NCBI RefSeq assembly: GCF_019093865.1
Contig: NZ_JABJXD010000001.1
Coordinates: forward strand, 124,001-188,000
Direction of reading: 5' to 3'
Source: Lentibacillus saliphilus
Lineage (GTDB): Bacteria; Bacillota; Bacilli; Bacillales; Amphibacillaceae
Length of the DNA stretch: 64,000 bases
The notes under the pieces are model-generated. The model saw nothing but the letters and a program-made list of their open reading frames with translations. It did no database searches and was not told the DNA's origin. Of this stretch, positions 18,330 through 28,074 are shown piece after piece. Numbering within the stretch: the first letter of the stretch is position 1; the number at the start of each line of letters is the position of its first letter. The translations under genes were made by a program, and so were the position numbers.

Positions 18330-18779
18330 TTATTGTGTTGATTGACTTGCCTTAAGCATCCATATGTGTTTTTCATAAGTGCTTTGTAGAGATACAAGTA
18401 AGTCGGTTGTTGGTTCATCCTCTTCACGAGATACCAATGTAAGTCCTGTTTCTTTTATTGTTTGAACGAGCGATTCAAAGTCTGCTTGTAGCTGAGACAT
18501 GATTTCTGCTTCAGTATCATCTGCGGAAGCTTCAGTCAGTGTCGCTTCTTTAAGAAACTTAGCCATTGTAGCGAGTGGTTTACCATTAATGGCTAATATG
18601 CGTTCGGCAACTTGATCCAGCTGTTCTGCTGTCTCGTCATACAATACTTCAAAAAGTCGATGCCGTTCATAAAAGTGTGGGCCCTTTACGAACCAATGGT
18701 ATCGATGTAGTTTCACGTACATGATAAACTGGTTCGATAAAAGCTGGTTTAAATAGTTAATTAATCGTTGCTGATCCAT
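18330..18779 (-). CDS. dps: Dps-family ferritin-like DNA/iron protection protein
   Basis: 149 residues. Dps forms 12-mers that oxidise and store iron using peroxide and so limit Fenton damage. By alignment with Listeria Dps the inter-subunit ferroxidase ligands are all present: His28 and His40 (from HRYHWFVKGPHFYERH), Glu44, Asp55 and Glu59. The ATG at 18779 follows GAGGTG. It lies between mutL (60 bp gap) and miaA (19 bp) on the same strand, an unusual place for dps; no PerR box was found just upstream, so it may be expressed with the mismatch-repair operon. Confidence 0.9.
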   Translation of the reverse strand: MDQQRLINYLNQLLSNQFIMYVKLHRYHWFVKGPHFYERHRLFEVLYDETAEQLDQVAERILAINGKPLATMAKFLKEATLTEASADDTEAEIMSQLQADFESLVQTIKETGLTLVSREEDEPTTDLLVSLQSTYEKHIWMLKASQSTQ

Positions 18780-18840
18780 GTCATTCACCTCAAACACATT
18801 TTTATATCAGCATCGACATAAAGATCTTCACTTATACCCG

Positions 18841-20691
18841 TTACATCACTCTTTTGAACATCTTTTCTATTTCATATGATGAAAAATGCACAATGACTGG
18901 TCGTCCATGTGGGCACGTATAAGGGTTGTCAGCCATTCGTAAATCATTAAGAAGCTGTGTCATGTCGTCTTGATTCAAATGGTGATTAGCTTTAATTGAT
19001 CGTTTACAAGACATCATTATGGCTGCTTCTTCTCTTACATTCTCGAGATTAATGGAGCCTTTTTGAATAATCTGTTCGACCATGTCTCTAATAATGTCTT
19101 CTTCAATCCCTTTAGGGAACCAATTTGGATGGGAACGAATCACGTACGATTGTGGTCCAAACGATTCAAAGTAAAGTCCTATTGCTTCAAGCTCTTGGCG
19201 GTTATTTTCAATAAAAAGGGCTTCCTGACCCGAAAAATCAAATGTAAGTGGTATCAGCATATCCTGTAACTCGTTCGAAGGCGTTCCCAGCTCCTTTTTA
19301 AAGTGTTCATATTTTATACGTTCTTGAGCAGCATGCTGATCTACCATATAAAATCCATTGTCATTTTGTGCAAGAATATACGTGCCGTGTAACTGTCCAA
19401 TTGGATACATGACAGGGATTTTTTCTCTATTTTGCTCAATTTCTGCCTCCATTGGGACATTGCTAGGCTCAGGTTGGTTTGATAAATGACTTTCAGACGC
19501 TAAAACATCATTCTCAGAACGTTGCATATCACTTTCTGGCTTTGGCTCATCGGTAAAGTGATTGAAAACTCGCCTGTTACGTTCTGAAACATAATTGTTT
19601 TGCGCATGGTTCCGATCCCGCATGTGCGTCGTAGGTTCTTCAAGCACCATGCTAGGTTGAGTCGTGCGTGGTTGCTCACGTTTTTCCTTTTGCACAGTGG
19701 GAATTAAATCGGTTTGATGAAGCGTTTGTTTAATCGCATCCTCAACAAGAGCTTCAAGTTCTTTTTCTTTACTAAAACGAACTTGCATTTTAGCAGGATG
19801 AACGTTAACGTCAACGAGTATAGGATCCATATGAATCGCAAGAACGACAATTGGGTGTCTTCCAATTGGAAGCATCGTATGATAGCCTCTACTAATAGCC
19901 TGAGACAATGGATAGCTTTTAACAAAGCGCCCGTTTATGATAAGCGTAATGTACTGTCGTGATGCTCGCGTCAGCTCTGGTTTTCCAATATACCCGTCCA
20001 GCTTAAAATCACGTGTATTGGCAGTAATCGGTAGCATTTTTTGTGCTACGCCCATACCATAAATATTTTGAATCACTTGAAGTAACTGCCCTGATCCAGT
20101 TGTCTTGAACAGTGACTTCCCATTATGAAACGCATCAAATCGAATATGCGGATGTGACAGCGCAAAGCGGTTGAGCAGCTCAGTTATATGACCAAGTTCT
20201 GTATGAAGGCTCTTCATATATTTTAATCGGGCAGGTGTATTAAAAAATAAATCTTCGACGACAATTTCCGTCCCTTTTCGGGCATCGCTTTTCGTTTTCC
20301 CGATTACTTTACCACCTTCCATCGTTAGGAGCGTACCCGCTTCCTCTCCTTCAGATGTTTTAATCATTAACCGGCTAACGGCTGCAATACTTGCTAGCGC
20401 TTCGCCACGAAACCCAAGTGAGCGAATGTGAAATAAATCAGCCTCATGCTTGATTTTACTCGTCGCATGTCGCAAAAAAGCGCGATCTGCATCTGATTCT
20501 GACATTCCAACGCCATTATCAACGAGCCGTATTTTTTTTAAGCCAGCTTCTATTATTTCAATTCGAATCCAAGTACTTTCGGCATCAATACTATTCTCAA
20601 CAAGCTCCTTAACAACCGAGGCCGGCCGCTCGACGACTTCTCCAGCGGCTATTTTATTGGCGAGGCTGTCGGGCATTTGAATGATTCGCAT
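18841..20691 (-). CDS. mutL: DNA mismatch repair protein MutL
   Basis: 616 residues. The N-terminal GHKL ATPase begins [24 protein letters not shown] low-complexity linker (~340-430) leads to the C-terminal dimerisation domain with the endonuclease motif [24 protein letters not shown] and [11 protein letters not shown], so this is a nicking MutL as in other bacteria without MutH. ATG 20691 is 7 nt after AAAGGAA; another in-frame ATG is 6 bp upstream. Follows mutS by about 100 bp. Confidence 0.96.
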   Translation of the reverse strand: MRIIQMPDSLANKIAAGEVVERPASVVKELVENSIDAESTWIRIEIIEAGLKKIRLVDNGVGMSESDADRAFLRHATSKIKHEADLFHIRSLGFRGEALASIAAVSRLMIKTSEGEEAGTLLTMEGGKVIGKTKSDARKGTEIVVEDLFFNTPARLKYMKSLHTELGHITELLNRFALSHPHIRFDAFHNGKSLFKTTGSGQLLQVIQNIYGMGVAQKMLPITANTRDFKLDGYIGKPELTRASRQYITLIINGRFVKSYPLSQAISRGYHTMLPIGRHPIVVLAIHMDPILVDVNVHPAKMQVRFSKEKELEALVEDAIKQTLHQTDLIPTVQKEKREQPRTTQPSMVLEEPTTHMRDRNHAQNNYVSERNRRVFNHFTDEPKPESDMQRSENDVLASESHLSNQPEPSNVPMEAEIEQNREKIPVMYPIGQLHGTYILAQNDNGFYMVDQHAAQERIKYEHFKKELGTPSNELQDMLIPLTFDFSGQEALFIENNRQELEAIGLYFESFGPQSYVIRSHPNWFPKGIEEDIIRDMVEQIIQKGSINLENVREEAAIMMSCKRSIKANHHLNQDDMTQLLNDLRMADNPYTCPHGRPVIVHFSSYEIEKMFKRVM

Positions 20692-20795
20692 GCACATCTT
20701 CCTTTCAACCTATCCTGAATAATCATCCTCGGCTTATATGGGGCATTCCCGCAATACCAATAACCGGGCACTGACAATTTAATTAGATGTAGTTA

Positions 20796-23354
20796 TTATT
20801 TGATCATTTTTTGCAAGCGATATAATGCGTTCATTGCGTCCATTGGTGTCATGTCAAATAATTCAAGTTCTGTGAGTTCCTTTACTAATGCTTCAGACTT
20901 TCCTGTTCCTTTATCTGGCTTTTCTTTGACAGCATGTTCAGCTATGCCAAACAATGACAACTGGCCAGATGTCGGCTCGTTCGCTTTTTCTAAGTCTTCT
21001 AAGATGAAAGAAGCGCGTTCGATTAAAATATGCGGTAAATCAGCTAGCTTGGCAACATGGATGCCATAACTTTTATCGGCAGGACCATCTTCTATTTGAT
21101 GGAGGAAAATAACTTTCCCTTCATATTCTTCTGCTTTCACGTGTATATTTTGTAAACTAGATAAACTGTTCTCTAAATCTGTCAATTCATGATAATGGGT
21201 AGCAAATAACGTCTTTGCACCGATTTGATTATGAATATATTCTACGATTGCTTGAGCAAGTGCCATGCCGTCATATGTACTTGTACCACGGCCAATTTCA
21301 TCAAGTAGAATTAAACTTTTGTCAGACGCGTGTGTTAATGCATGCTTAGCCTCTAGCATTTCAACCATAAACGTGCTCTTTCCTGAGACGAGATCATCCG
21401 CAGCACCAATTCTTGTGAAAATTTGGTCGAAAATTGTAAGCTCTGCTTTTTCACAAGGAACGAAACAGCCAACTTGTCCCATAATAGCAATTAAAGCGAG
21501 CTGGCGCATATACGTGCTTTTCCCTGACATATTTGGACCAGTGATTAATAGCATGCGACGGTTCGCGTCCATAATTACATCGTTCGGGACGTACATCTCA
21601 TCTTTCATCACTTGCTCAACAACAGGGTGTCGGGCATTCTGAATGGATACCTTATGCTCAGAAAAAGACGGACGACTATAATGATTCGCCTCACTTACTG
21701 TCGCAAATGATTGGAGAACATCAATTTCACTCACGTGTTCAGCTAATTGTTGTATTTCCTTAATATAAGATTTAATTTGATTGCGAATGTCTAAAAAGAG
21801 CTCATATTCAAGTTCAATGCTTTTATCTTCCGCATCTAGAATAAGCTGCTCTTTCTCCTTTAATTCAGGCGTAATAAACCGTTCGGCGTTCGTTAACGTC
21901 TGCTTTCTTTCATAACGTCCCTCTGGTAGTACGTGTAAATTTGCCTTTGATACTTCAATGTAATAACCAAACACACGATTATAACCGATTTTAAGAGATT
22001 TAATTCCGGTTTGTTCTTTTTCTTGTTTCTCAAGCTCTGCAATCCACTGTTTTCCATTTCTTGAAGCGTCTCGATAGATGTCAAGCTGGTCATGATAACC
22101 GTCTTTGATGAGATTGCCTTCCTTAATTGTCACAGGTGGATCTTGAGTCAAGCTGTTTTCAAGGAGCTCAACAACAGAAGTCGGATAATTGAGCTTGTCA
22201 CCGAGCTGTTGTACTTTTTCATTTGGAAATTCTTTTAATACGATTTTAATATGAGGAATTTTTTGCAAAGACTGTTTAAGCTGCAGTAAGTCCCGTGCAT
22301 TAACATTTCCAAAAGAAATTCGCCCCGCAAGACGTTCAAGGTCGTAAATATCTTTTAAAAGGTGTCGAAGTGTATCTCTTTCCATAAAACCTTCCAACAA
22401 TCCTTCAACAAGATCCAGTCGCTGTTCTATTTTATATTGATGAATGAGCGGCCTTTCCAGCCATTTCTTTAACAGTCTTGATCCCATTGCCGTAACCGTT
22501 TTATCAAGGACCCATAATAAACTGCCTTGCCGTTGTTTTTTCATAATTGTTTCCGTTAATTCCAGGTTTCGTTTTGAATACATGTCAAGGGATAAGTAAT
22601 CTTTTAAAACGATCGGTTGAGCTGGCTGTAAATGATCGAGTGATCTTTTTTGTGTGTCTTGTATATAGTTTAACAGTCTGCTAAACGCCTGCATGAATCG
22701 TTCGTCATCTAATGCTTCGCAAAGTGTACGATATTCAGCATTAAACGTTGTATCATCTTGAAACGATAATATGATGTTTAACGTATTCTTAAGTTCATCC
22801 TGCATGTGTTCTGGTAAGTTGGATGAAATGACGATTTCTTTTATATGTCGATTGTACAATTCATGAACGACAGCACTCCAACCCTGCTCAATTAAAACTA
22901 AAGCATTTTCTCCAGTAGATAAGTCATTATAGGCAATGACAAAAGATCCGTCATTAAAATGAGACAGACTGGCGATATAATTATTCTCTTTTTCATTCAA
23001 CATTGTTGTTTCCATTACTGTACCAGGCGTGATCATTTGAACAACTTCTCGTTTGACAACACCCTTTGCTTCTTTAGGATCTTCTACTTGTTCACAAATT
23101 GCAACCTTATAACCCTTGCTAATTAATATTTTAATATAATTATCTGCGGAGTGATAAGGTACGCCACACATCGGTATTGCTTCTTTTTGTCCGGAGTCGC
23201 GTTTCGTTAACGTAATTTCTAATTCTCTTGATGCGTGTATCGCATCGTCGAAAAACATTTCATAGAAATCACCTAACCGAAAAAACAAAAAGGCATCTTG
23301 ATGCGCTGCCTTAATCTTTAAATATTGCTGCATCATAGGTGTGTGCTTAGACAT
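20796..23354 (-). CDS. mutS: DNA mismatch repair protein MutS
   Basis: 852 residues. The mismatch-reading Phe-X-Glu motif (GDFYEMF) is near the N-terminus, followed by connector, lever and clamp domains, and an ATPase with Walker A GPNMSGKSTYMRQ and Walker B LILLDEIGRGTSTYDG. Near the C-terminus GQLSLF fits a beta-clamp-binding motif of the same form as the end of PolC. It forms an operon with mutL. ATG with a GGGGGATAATC site upstream. Confidence 0.97.
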   Translation of the reverse strand: MSKHTPMMQQYLKIKAAHQDAFLFFRLGDFYEMFFDDAIHASRELEITLTKRDSGQKEAIPMCGVPYHSADNYIKILISKGYKVAICEQVEDPKEAKGVVKREVVQMITPGTVMETTMLNEKENNYIASLSHFNDGSFVIAYNDLSTGENALVLIEQGWSAVVHELYNRHIKEIVISSNLPEHMQDELKNTLNIILSFQDDTTFNAEYRTLCEALDDERFMQAFSRLLNYIQDTQKRSLDHLQPAQPIVLKDYLSLDMYSKRNLELTETIMKKQRQGSLLWVLDKTVTAMGSRLLKKWLERPLIHQYKIEQRLDLVEGLLEGFMERDTLRHLLKDIYDLERLAGRISFGNVNARDLLQLKQSLQKIPHIKIVLKEFPNEKVQQLGDKLNYPTSVVELLENSLTQDPPVTIKEGNLIKDGYHDQLDIYRDASRNGKQWIAELEKQEKEQTGIKSLKIGYNRVFGYYIEVSKANLHVLPEGRYERKQTLTNAERFITPELKEKEQLILDAEDKSIELEYELFLDIRNQIKSYIKEIQQLAEHVSEIDVLQSFATVSEANHYSRPSFSEHKVSIQNARHPVVEQVMKDEMYVPNDVIMDANRRMLLITGPNMSGKSTYMRQLALIAIMGQVGCFVPCEKAELTIFDQIFTRIGAADDLVSGKSTFMVEMLEAKHALTHASDKSLILLDEIGRGTSTYDGMALAQAIVEYIHNQIGAKTLFATHYHELTDLENSLSSLQNIHVKAEEYEGKVIFLHQIEDGPADKSYGIHVAKLADLPHILIERASFILEDLEKANEPTSGQLSLFGIAEHAVKEKPDKGTGKSEALVKELTELELFDMTPMDAMNALYRLQKMIK

Positions 23355-23470
23355 GATTATCCCCCGACCGTCCTTTTTTTCTAGTAGTGTTTAATAAGGT
23401 CCATTATAACATAAATGCACATGCAAGACTGCACGTTATTCGGATTCAAATTTGTTTATTTGAGGAAAAG

Positions 23471-23506
23471 AAAAAAAGTTGCGAGAGAGGATGGCTCTCT
23501 CACAAC
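23471..23506 (-). terminator. terminator downstream of cotE
   Basis: GTTGTGAGAGAG and CTCTCTCGCAAC arms followed by a run of seven T on the minus strand. Confidence 0.92.
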
Positions 23507-23510
23507 CTAT

Positions 23511-24077
23511 TTAATCTTTATGGGATAGAAAATCCGGATTGACGTCACTCAGTTCATCATCGGTCAATTCAAAATCCCAAGAATCATCATCGTCATCTTC
23601 ATGTTCGTAATCCTTTGGAGCAACTTTAACATACATTTTCGTATCACCAATAACTTGAACAGCAAATTCACGTTCGACTTCTACGATAATTTTTTGATCT
23701 TCTTTTGCGATCTTGCATTCGAGACAATTCGGTTGCTGAATAACTTTAGCGACAACATCGAAGTCATCACCTATGCAATGGTCATCTTTAACGGCCAAAG
23801 GAACATAGTCGCAATACGTAATCCGCTCTGTGACAACTTCCGTTTTTGTATTGTCATTATACGAATACCAAATATTTATGTCGTAGCTTCCGTTAATTTC
23901 TACAGTGTCAGCTGATTTCTTTTTAGCGTTATAAAGATGATTGATGACCCAGCACCCTAGAATACTAGATGGGCGGTGTGAAGGTGAAATAGTATGGGTT
24001 GCCTGTGTGAACTTGCGGCCTTTTCCACAAACAGCTCTTGTGATGACTTCTCTATATTTTTTATCCAAAAAACTCAT
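23511..24077 (-). CDS. cotE: outer spore coat morphogenetic protein CotE
   Basis: CotE directs assembly of the outer spore coat. 188 residues; conserved regions are REVITRAVCGKGRKFTQATH at the start, ILGCWVINHLYNA and QPNCLECKIA, with an acidic C-terminal tail (EDDDDDSWDFELTDDELSD). Start ATG with GAGGAGGT. A possible sigma-K promoter lies at 24106-24133. Upstream of it is a copy of a dispersed repeat, and beyond that ricA; the mutS operon follows. Confidence 0.96.
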   Translation of the reverse strand: MSFLDKKYREVITRAVCGKGRKFTQATHTISPSHRPSSILGCWVINHLYNAKKKSADTVEINGSYDINIWYSYNDNTKTEVVTERITYCDYVPLAVKDDHCIGDDFDVVAKVIQQPNCLECKIAKEDQKIIVEVEREFAVQVIGDTKMYVKVAPKDYEHEDDDDDSWDFELTDDELSDVNPDFLSHKD

Positions 24078-24476
24078 ATCGCGTTTACCTCCTCTTTTTC
24101 ATAGTCATTTTATGCAAGACAAATACCTAAAGTGCATAAGTGACTCTGAAAACATAGAAGAGGTTTTTTAAAACACCCATAACATGTATATCAATGTTGC
24201 ATCATTCGCTTATGTCTTACTTTAACAGGCTGGGACATAACTTAAATTTTAATCCAAAATATGAACAATGCTCTACACCAGCTCTGGAAATATCCGCAAA
24301 CTCCAGCGGGAGGAAAACATAGGTTAGACCCCGCAGTGGGGAAGGTCGACTAAGTTCGGCGCTTCCTGCGCCAACGTCGACACTAAACCGTCCTGGTTGT
24401 CGGTCACGAAGTATATTTCCGGAGCGGTGGTTTTATTCTGATTTTGATTTGGCTAATCCTCTTTTGCCCCATGCTC
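24078..24476. other. intergenic region cotE-ricA
   Basis: 399 bp without a gene. The left 150 bp is the cotE promoter area; the rest is repeat copy 1 (24226-24479). Confidence 0.75.
24106..24133 (-). promoter_or_regulatory. possible sigma-K promoter of cotE
   Basis: AC (24132-24133), 17 nt, CATAAAATG (24106-24114) on the minus strand, one base from the -10 consensus CATA-N3-TA. B. subtilis cotE has both sigma-E and sigma-K promoters; no clear sigma-E site was found. Confidence 0.35.
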
Positions 24477-24479
24477 TTA
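24226..24479 (+). repeat. dispersed structured repeat, copy 1
   Basis: About 254 bp, homologous to the reverse complement of 41105-41352. It begins AGGCTGGGACATAAC and ends at the ricA stop codon. An outer stem (24281-24293 with 24413-24425) encloses three hairpins: CCCC-N5-GGGG (24329-24341), GGCGC-N5-GCGCC (24358-24372, inside a GTCGAC/GTCGAC stem) and AACC-N5-GGTT (about 24386-24398). Imperfect terminal inverted repeats give it a MITE-like form. No coding frame is conserved between the copies. Confidence 0.85.
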
Positions 24480-24908
24480 CTTAAAGCCACACGATGTGCT
24501 GTTAGCAATCTTTGAACCTGTTTCACCGGAAAGCGGGTCACCGCCGGTCGATTCGATCACATGATTGGTAACCTCGCGTGCGATTGTACCTGTAACGAGC
24601 TGGAGAACATCGTTAACGAGTAATTGAATGTCTTTAAATTCTTGAACAACTGGAATCTCATCTAATTCTGCTTGAAGTCGATCAATTTCGGCTTCGACCT
24701 TTGCAAGTGCTTCTGTTTTTTCATACGCTTGAAAGTTAACGGCTTGCTTCTGCAAAGCTTTTATTCGCTTAATGTTTTGCTGAACTTTTTGATTTGCATT
24801 GATTTTAGCCTCGACTTGCTTAAACCGATCAATTTCCTCCATGTTTGCCATCATGTTAGCCAGATACTTCGCTTCATCAAGCACTTCTTTACGTGTGTAT
24901 TGTGCCAT
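24477..24908 (-). CDS. ricA: RicA (YmcA), RicAFT complex subunit
   Basis: 143 residues, mainly helical (YlbF/YmcA fold), with the C-terminal cysteine in SCGFK. With RicF (YlbF) and RicT (YaaT) it forms an iron-sulfur complex that guides RNase Y in mRNA maturation and affects sporulation, competence and biofilm. The start codon lies 1 nt after the miaB stop, with GGAGCG inside the end of miaB, so the two are coupled. Repeat copy 1 begins right at its stop codon. Its partner gene rny is only a few kb away. Confidence 0.93.
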   Translation of the reverse strand: MAQYTRKEVLDEAKYLANMMANMEEIDRFKQVEAKINANQKVQQNIKRIKALQKQAVNFQAYEKTEALAKVEAEIDRLQAELDEIPVVQEFKDIQLLVNDVLQLVTGTIAREVTNHVIESTGGDPLSGETGSKIANSTSCGFK

Positions 24909-24909
24909 G

Positions 24910-26478
24910 TTATTTCGCTCCTATCGTGTTTTCTACCATAACGCCATCTAATGACCATGTCTTTGCTTCGGTAATTGTTACATCAACGATTTGTCCAACT
25001 GTTGATTTCGGTCCGATAAAATTAACAAGTTTATTTTTTTCGGTATATCCTGCCAAAACATTTGGATCTTTTTTACTTTCACCTTCAACGAGTACTTTTA
25101 CAGTTTTTCCTAGATATGTTTTCATTGCGTCAGCTGATTGCTTATTAACAAGTTCATTTAAACGATACAAGCGTTGCTTCTTGACGTCTTCTGGGACATC
25201 ATCTTTCTTACGTGCAGCCGGTGTACCTTCACGTGGTGAGTATATAAAAGTATAGGCCGCTTCAAAGCCAACTTCTTCTACGAGTGTCATTGTTTCTTCA
25301 AATTGTTCATCAGTTTCGTTAGGGAAACCGACAATAATATCTGTCGTGAGTGTGACATTTGGAATCGCGGCACGAATTTTTCGAACCAGTTCCAAATAGT
25401 CCTCGCGTGTATATTTACGATTCATTTTCTTTAATACATCACTGCTACCTGATTGAACGGGTAAGTGGATGTGATCAAGCAAATTACCGCCTTGTGCTAG
25501 CACGTCAATTAAATGGTCATCAAAGTCTCGAGGGTGTGATGTCGTAAAGCGAACTCTCGGAATGTTAATCTTGTGTAAATCATTCATGAGATCGCCAAAC
25601 CGATAGTCACGATCTTCAAAATCTTTACCATACGCATTAACATTTTGTCCGAGCACTGTAATCTCCTGATAACCTTGAGCCGCTAAATGACGGACTTCTT
25701 GAATAATGTCCTCTGGTAGCCTACTCCGTTCCTTGCCGCGTGTCATTGGTACAATACAGTACGTACAGAACTTATCACAGCCATACATAATGTTAACCCA
25801 GGCTTTAATTTTTCCGTGACGCACTTTGGGGAGATTCTCAATAATATCGCCTTCTTTGGACCACACTTCGACAACTTGCGCTTTTCCAAACATCGCTTCC
25901 TTGACCAGGTGCGGTAAACGGTGAATGTTATGCGTACCGAAAATCAAATCAACATGCTGGTGCTTTTTTAAAATCCGATTAACGACAGACTCCTGCTGCG
26001 ACATACAACCACATACACCGATAATTAAATCAGGTTTTTCGAGTTTCAAAGGTTTTAAATGTCCAATTTCGCCGAATACCTTATTCTCGGCATTTTCTCG
26101 GATGGCGCACGTATTTAATAGGATGATGTCAGCTTCATTTGTTTCCGTTGTTGCTTCATAACCCATTTCACTAAAAATCCCTGCCATAACTTCTGTATCA
26201 TGCTCATTCATTTGGCAGCCGTATGTCCGAATTAAGAATTTCTTTCCTTCACCAATTCGTTTCATATCTTCTGGGATGCTAAAGTCATAATGAACTTCAA
26301 CATCTTCACGTCCGCGTTTCCGCGCTTTATTGATGTTAGGTGGCTCATACGTCGTCTCAAAATATTTGGCAAAATCAGCAGATGTTTTCTCAGATAATGG
26401 TTTATCCAGGCCGGATTTTTTGTCCGCGGATGCATGCTGCTTAATTTGTGCTTGTTCTTTTCGTTGTTGTTCGTTCAT
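24910..26478 (-). CDS. miaB: tRNA-2-methylthio-N6-dimethylallyladenosine synthase MiaB
   Basis: Radical SAM methylthiotransferase that converts i6A37 to ms2i6A37 in tRNA. 522 residues: an N-terminal extension (~65 residues), the MTTase domain with cluster cysteines in [18 protein letters not shown] and GVCGCMS, the radical SAM motif [12 protein letters not shown] (C-x3-C-x2-C), and a C-terminal TRAM domain. ATG 26478 is 5 nt after GAGGTG. In B. subtilis tdh and kbl lie between spoVS and miaB; here they are absent. Confidence 0.97.
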   Translation of the reverse strand: MNEQQRKEQAQIKQHASADKKSGLDKPLSEKTSADFAKYFETTYEPPNINKARKRGREDVEVHYDFSIPEDMKRIGEGKKFLIRTYGCQMNEHDTEVMAGIFSEMGYEATTETNEADIILLNTCAIRENAENKVFGEIGHLKPLKLEKPDLIIGVCGCMSQQESVVNRILKKHQHVDLIFGTHNIHRLPHLVKEAMFGKAQVVEVWSKEGDIIENLPKVRHGKIKAWVNIMYGCDKFCTYCIVPMTRGKERSRLPEDIIQEVRHLAAQGYQEITVLGQNVNAYGKDFEDRDYRFGDLMNDLHKINIPRVRFTTSHPRDFDDHLIDVLAQGGNLLDHIHLPVQSGSSDVLKKMNRKYTREDYLELVRKIRAAIPNVTLTTDIIVGFPNETDEQFEETMTLVEEVGFEAAYTFIYSPREGTPAARKKDDVPEDVKKQRLYRLNELVNKQSADAMKTYLGKTVKVLVEGESKKDPNVLAGYTEKNKLVNFIGPKSTVGQIVDVTITEAKTWSLDGVMVENTIGAK

Positions 26479-26659
26479 AGGAACACCTCTTCTTTTCTTT
26501 ATATCAACGTCACTATTGTACAATATTACAGTATAGAGCCTAATTAATAATATAACAACAACCGATGATAAACCGCAAACAAAAACGTTCTTTTGGCTTA
26601 ATGGTTATCGTTATCATTTAAATTGTTCGCATAATATAATGGTCGAAAAAACAGGGCAC

Positions 26660-26697
26660 AAAAAAATGTGCTGCGCGATGCGCAACACACTTTTTCT
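26660..26697 (-). terminator. terminator downstream of spoVS
   Basis: GTGTTGCGC-ATC-GCGCAGCAC followed by seven T on the minus strand. Confidence 0.92.
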
Positions 26698-26709
26698 TTG
26701 TAGTTGTTG

Positions 26710-26970
26710 TTAGCGAGGCTCAACAATCAACTTAATGGCTGTACGTTCCTCGTCATCAATCATAATATCCGTAAACGCAGGGATACAAATTAGGTCGACA
26801 CCACTTGGAGCAACAAACCCTCGTGCAATAGCAACTGCTTTTACGGATTGATTTAGAGCACCTGCACCAATCGCTTGAATTTCGGCTGTGCCACGTTCTC
26901 GTAATACATTTGCAAGTGCACCTGCTACTGAGTTTGGATTTGATTTAGCTGAAACCTTCAATACTTCCAT
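26710..26970 (-). CDS. spoVS: stage V sporulation protein S
   Basis: 86 residues of an Alba-like small protein, MEVLKVSAKSNPNSVAGALA at the start and IKLIVEPR at the end. SpoVS affects septation and coat assembly in sporulation; it may bind nucleic acid. It is among the most conserved spore proteins and the length matches exactly. ATG 26970, 6 nt after AGGAGGT; the longer frame upstream has no ribosome site. Confidence 0.97.
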   Translation of the reverse strand: MEVLKVSAKSNPNSVAGALANVLRERGTAEIQAIGAGALNQSVKAVAIARGFVAPSGVDLICIPAFTDIMIDDEERTAIKLIVEPR

Positions 26971-27072
26971 GCCTGGTACCTCCTTTTGATATTGCCATTC
27001 TATTGTCAATATATTCGTTATGTCCATGCCTTATTACTGTATTATGAATGAATTCGAATACGATCAAAATAA

Positions 27073-27870
27073 TTATCCAAAAAACGGATGATCATCATTA
27101 ATCATGATACGTTTAACCTGTTGAGCTTTTCCAGTTTGCTCATTAATGGTTACTAACACACCATTTAATTGATTACGGCCTGTTTTATCAATTTCAAATC
27201 GAACAGGGAGCTGAGTCAAAAATCGTTTAAGAACAGCATCTTTTTCAACGCCAAGGATACCATCATACGGTCCGGTCATACCTACATCAGTAATGTATGC
27301 TGTGCCTTTTGGCAATATGCGTTCATCTGCGGTTTGTGTATGTGTATGTGTGCCAACAACTGCACTCACTCGGCCATCTACATACCAGCCCATCGCTTGC
27401 TTTTCGCTCGTCACTTCAGCATGAAAGTCGAGAAAAATCATTGATGTACGTTTTTGAGCTTGTTCAATAAGTTCATCCACTTTTCGAAAAGGATCGTCAA
27501 GAGGCGGGAGGAATGTACGCCCTTGGAGATTAATAACCGCGACTTCTTTTCCATTTATTTTTACAAATGTTAATCCTGTTCCTGGTGTGTCTTCTGGAAA
27601 ATTAGCCGGTCTAATCATATGTTCAGCGTCATCTATAAAATCAAAGATGTCTTTTTTATCCCATGTATGGTTACCCATCGTTACGACTTGAACACCTAAT
27701 TCAAGAAATTGTTTATATATTTTTTCGGTGATACCCTTTCCAGCTGCGGCGTTTTCACCATTTAAAATCGTTAATTGTGGATGATAGGCTTCTTTTAATT
27801 TTGGCAAATAAGCTGATACCATATCTCTTCCCGGAGATCCAACGACATCGCCTATAAATAATATGTTCAT
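27073..27870 (-). CDS. ymdB: YmdB metallophosphoesterase
   Basis: 265 residues of the TIGR00282 family, a di-iron phosphodiesterase active on cyclic nucleotides in vitro and needed for the switch between motility and biofilm in B. subtilis. Metal-binding residues lie in FIGDVVGSPG, NGENAA, GNHTWD, LDFHAE and GTHTHTQT. ATG 27870 chosen because the family starts MNILFIGD; the ribosome site is GGATGGAG. Between rny and spoVS as in B. subtilis. Confidence 0.95.
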   Translation of the reverse strand: MNILFIGDVVGSPGRDMVSAYLPKLKEAYHPQLTILNGENAAAGKGITEKIYKQFLELGVQVVTMGNHTWDKKDIFDFIDDAEHMIRPANFPEDTPGTGLTFVKINGKEVAVINLQGRTFLPPLDDPFRKVDELIEQAQKRTSMIFLDFHAEVTSEKQAMGWYVDGRVSAVVGTHTHTQTADERILPKGTAYITDVGMTGPYDGILGVEKDAVLKRFLTQLPVRFEIDKTGRNQLNGVLVTINEQTGKAQQVKRIMINDDHPFFG

Positions 27871-28020
27871 AGTACACTCCATCCTTTTATGTGTGCGTTT
27901 ATCATAGTGTTTCACATCATATCTATATTGTCAAAAATGAGACAGGTAGAAGCAGATCGGATTTAAATGTCTTATATATTGTACGCAACAATCACACCTA
28001 TTTCCCTATAAATAAAGCAT

Positions 28021-28051
28021 GTGTCCATTTGCAGTTTCAGCATATGGACAC
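28021..28051 (-). terminator. stem-loop downstream of rny
   Basis: GTGTCCAT and ATGGACAC arms with extra TGC/GCA pairing inside; the following T run is weak (ATGCTTTATTTAT), so it is a poor intrinsic terminator or a 3' stabiliser. Confidence 0.6.
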
Positions 28052-28074
28052 ACGCTCTTCTCTGGCATTGTATT

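Noticed and set aside
24226-24479. Repeat copies as insertion sequence remnants with a transposase
   Set aside because: Neither copy encodes any part of a transposase; they are non-coding, palindromic and short.
26600-26625. Fur-box-like sequence upstream of miaB
   Set aside because: Only about 11 of 14 positions fit the 7-1-7 model and AT-rich sequence gives such matches by chance; miaB is not expected in the Fur regulon.
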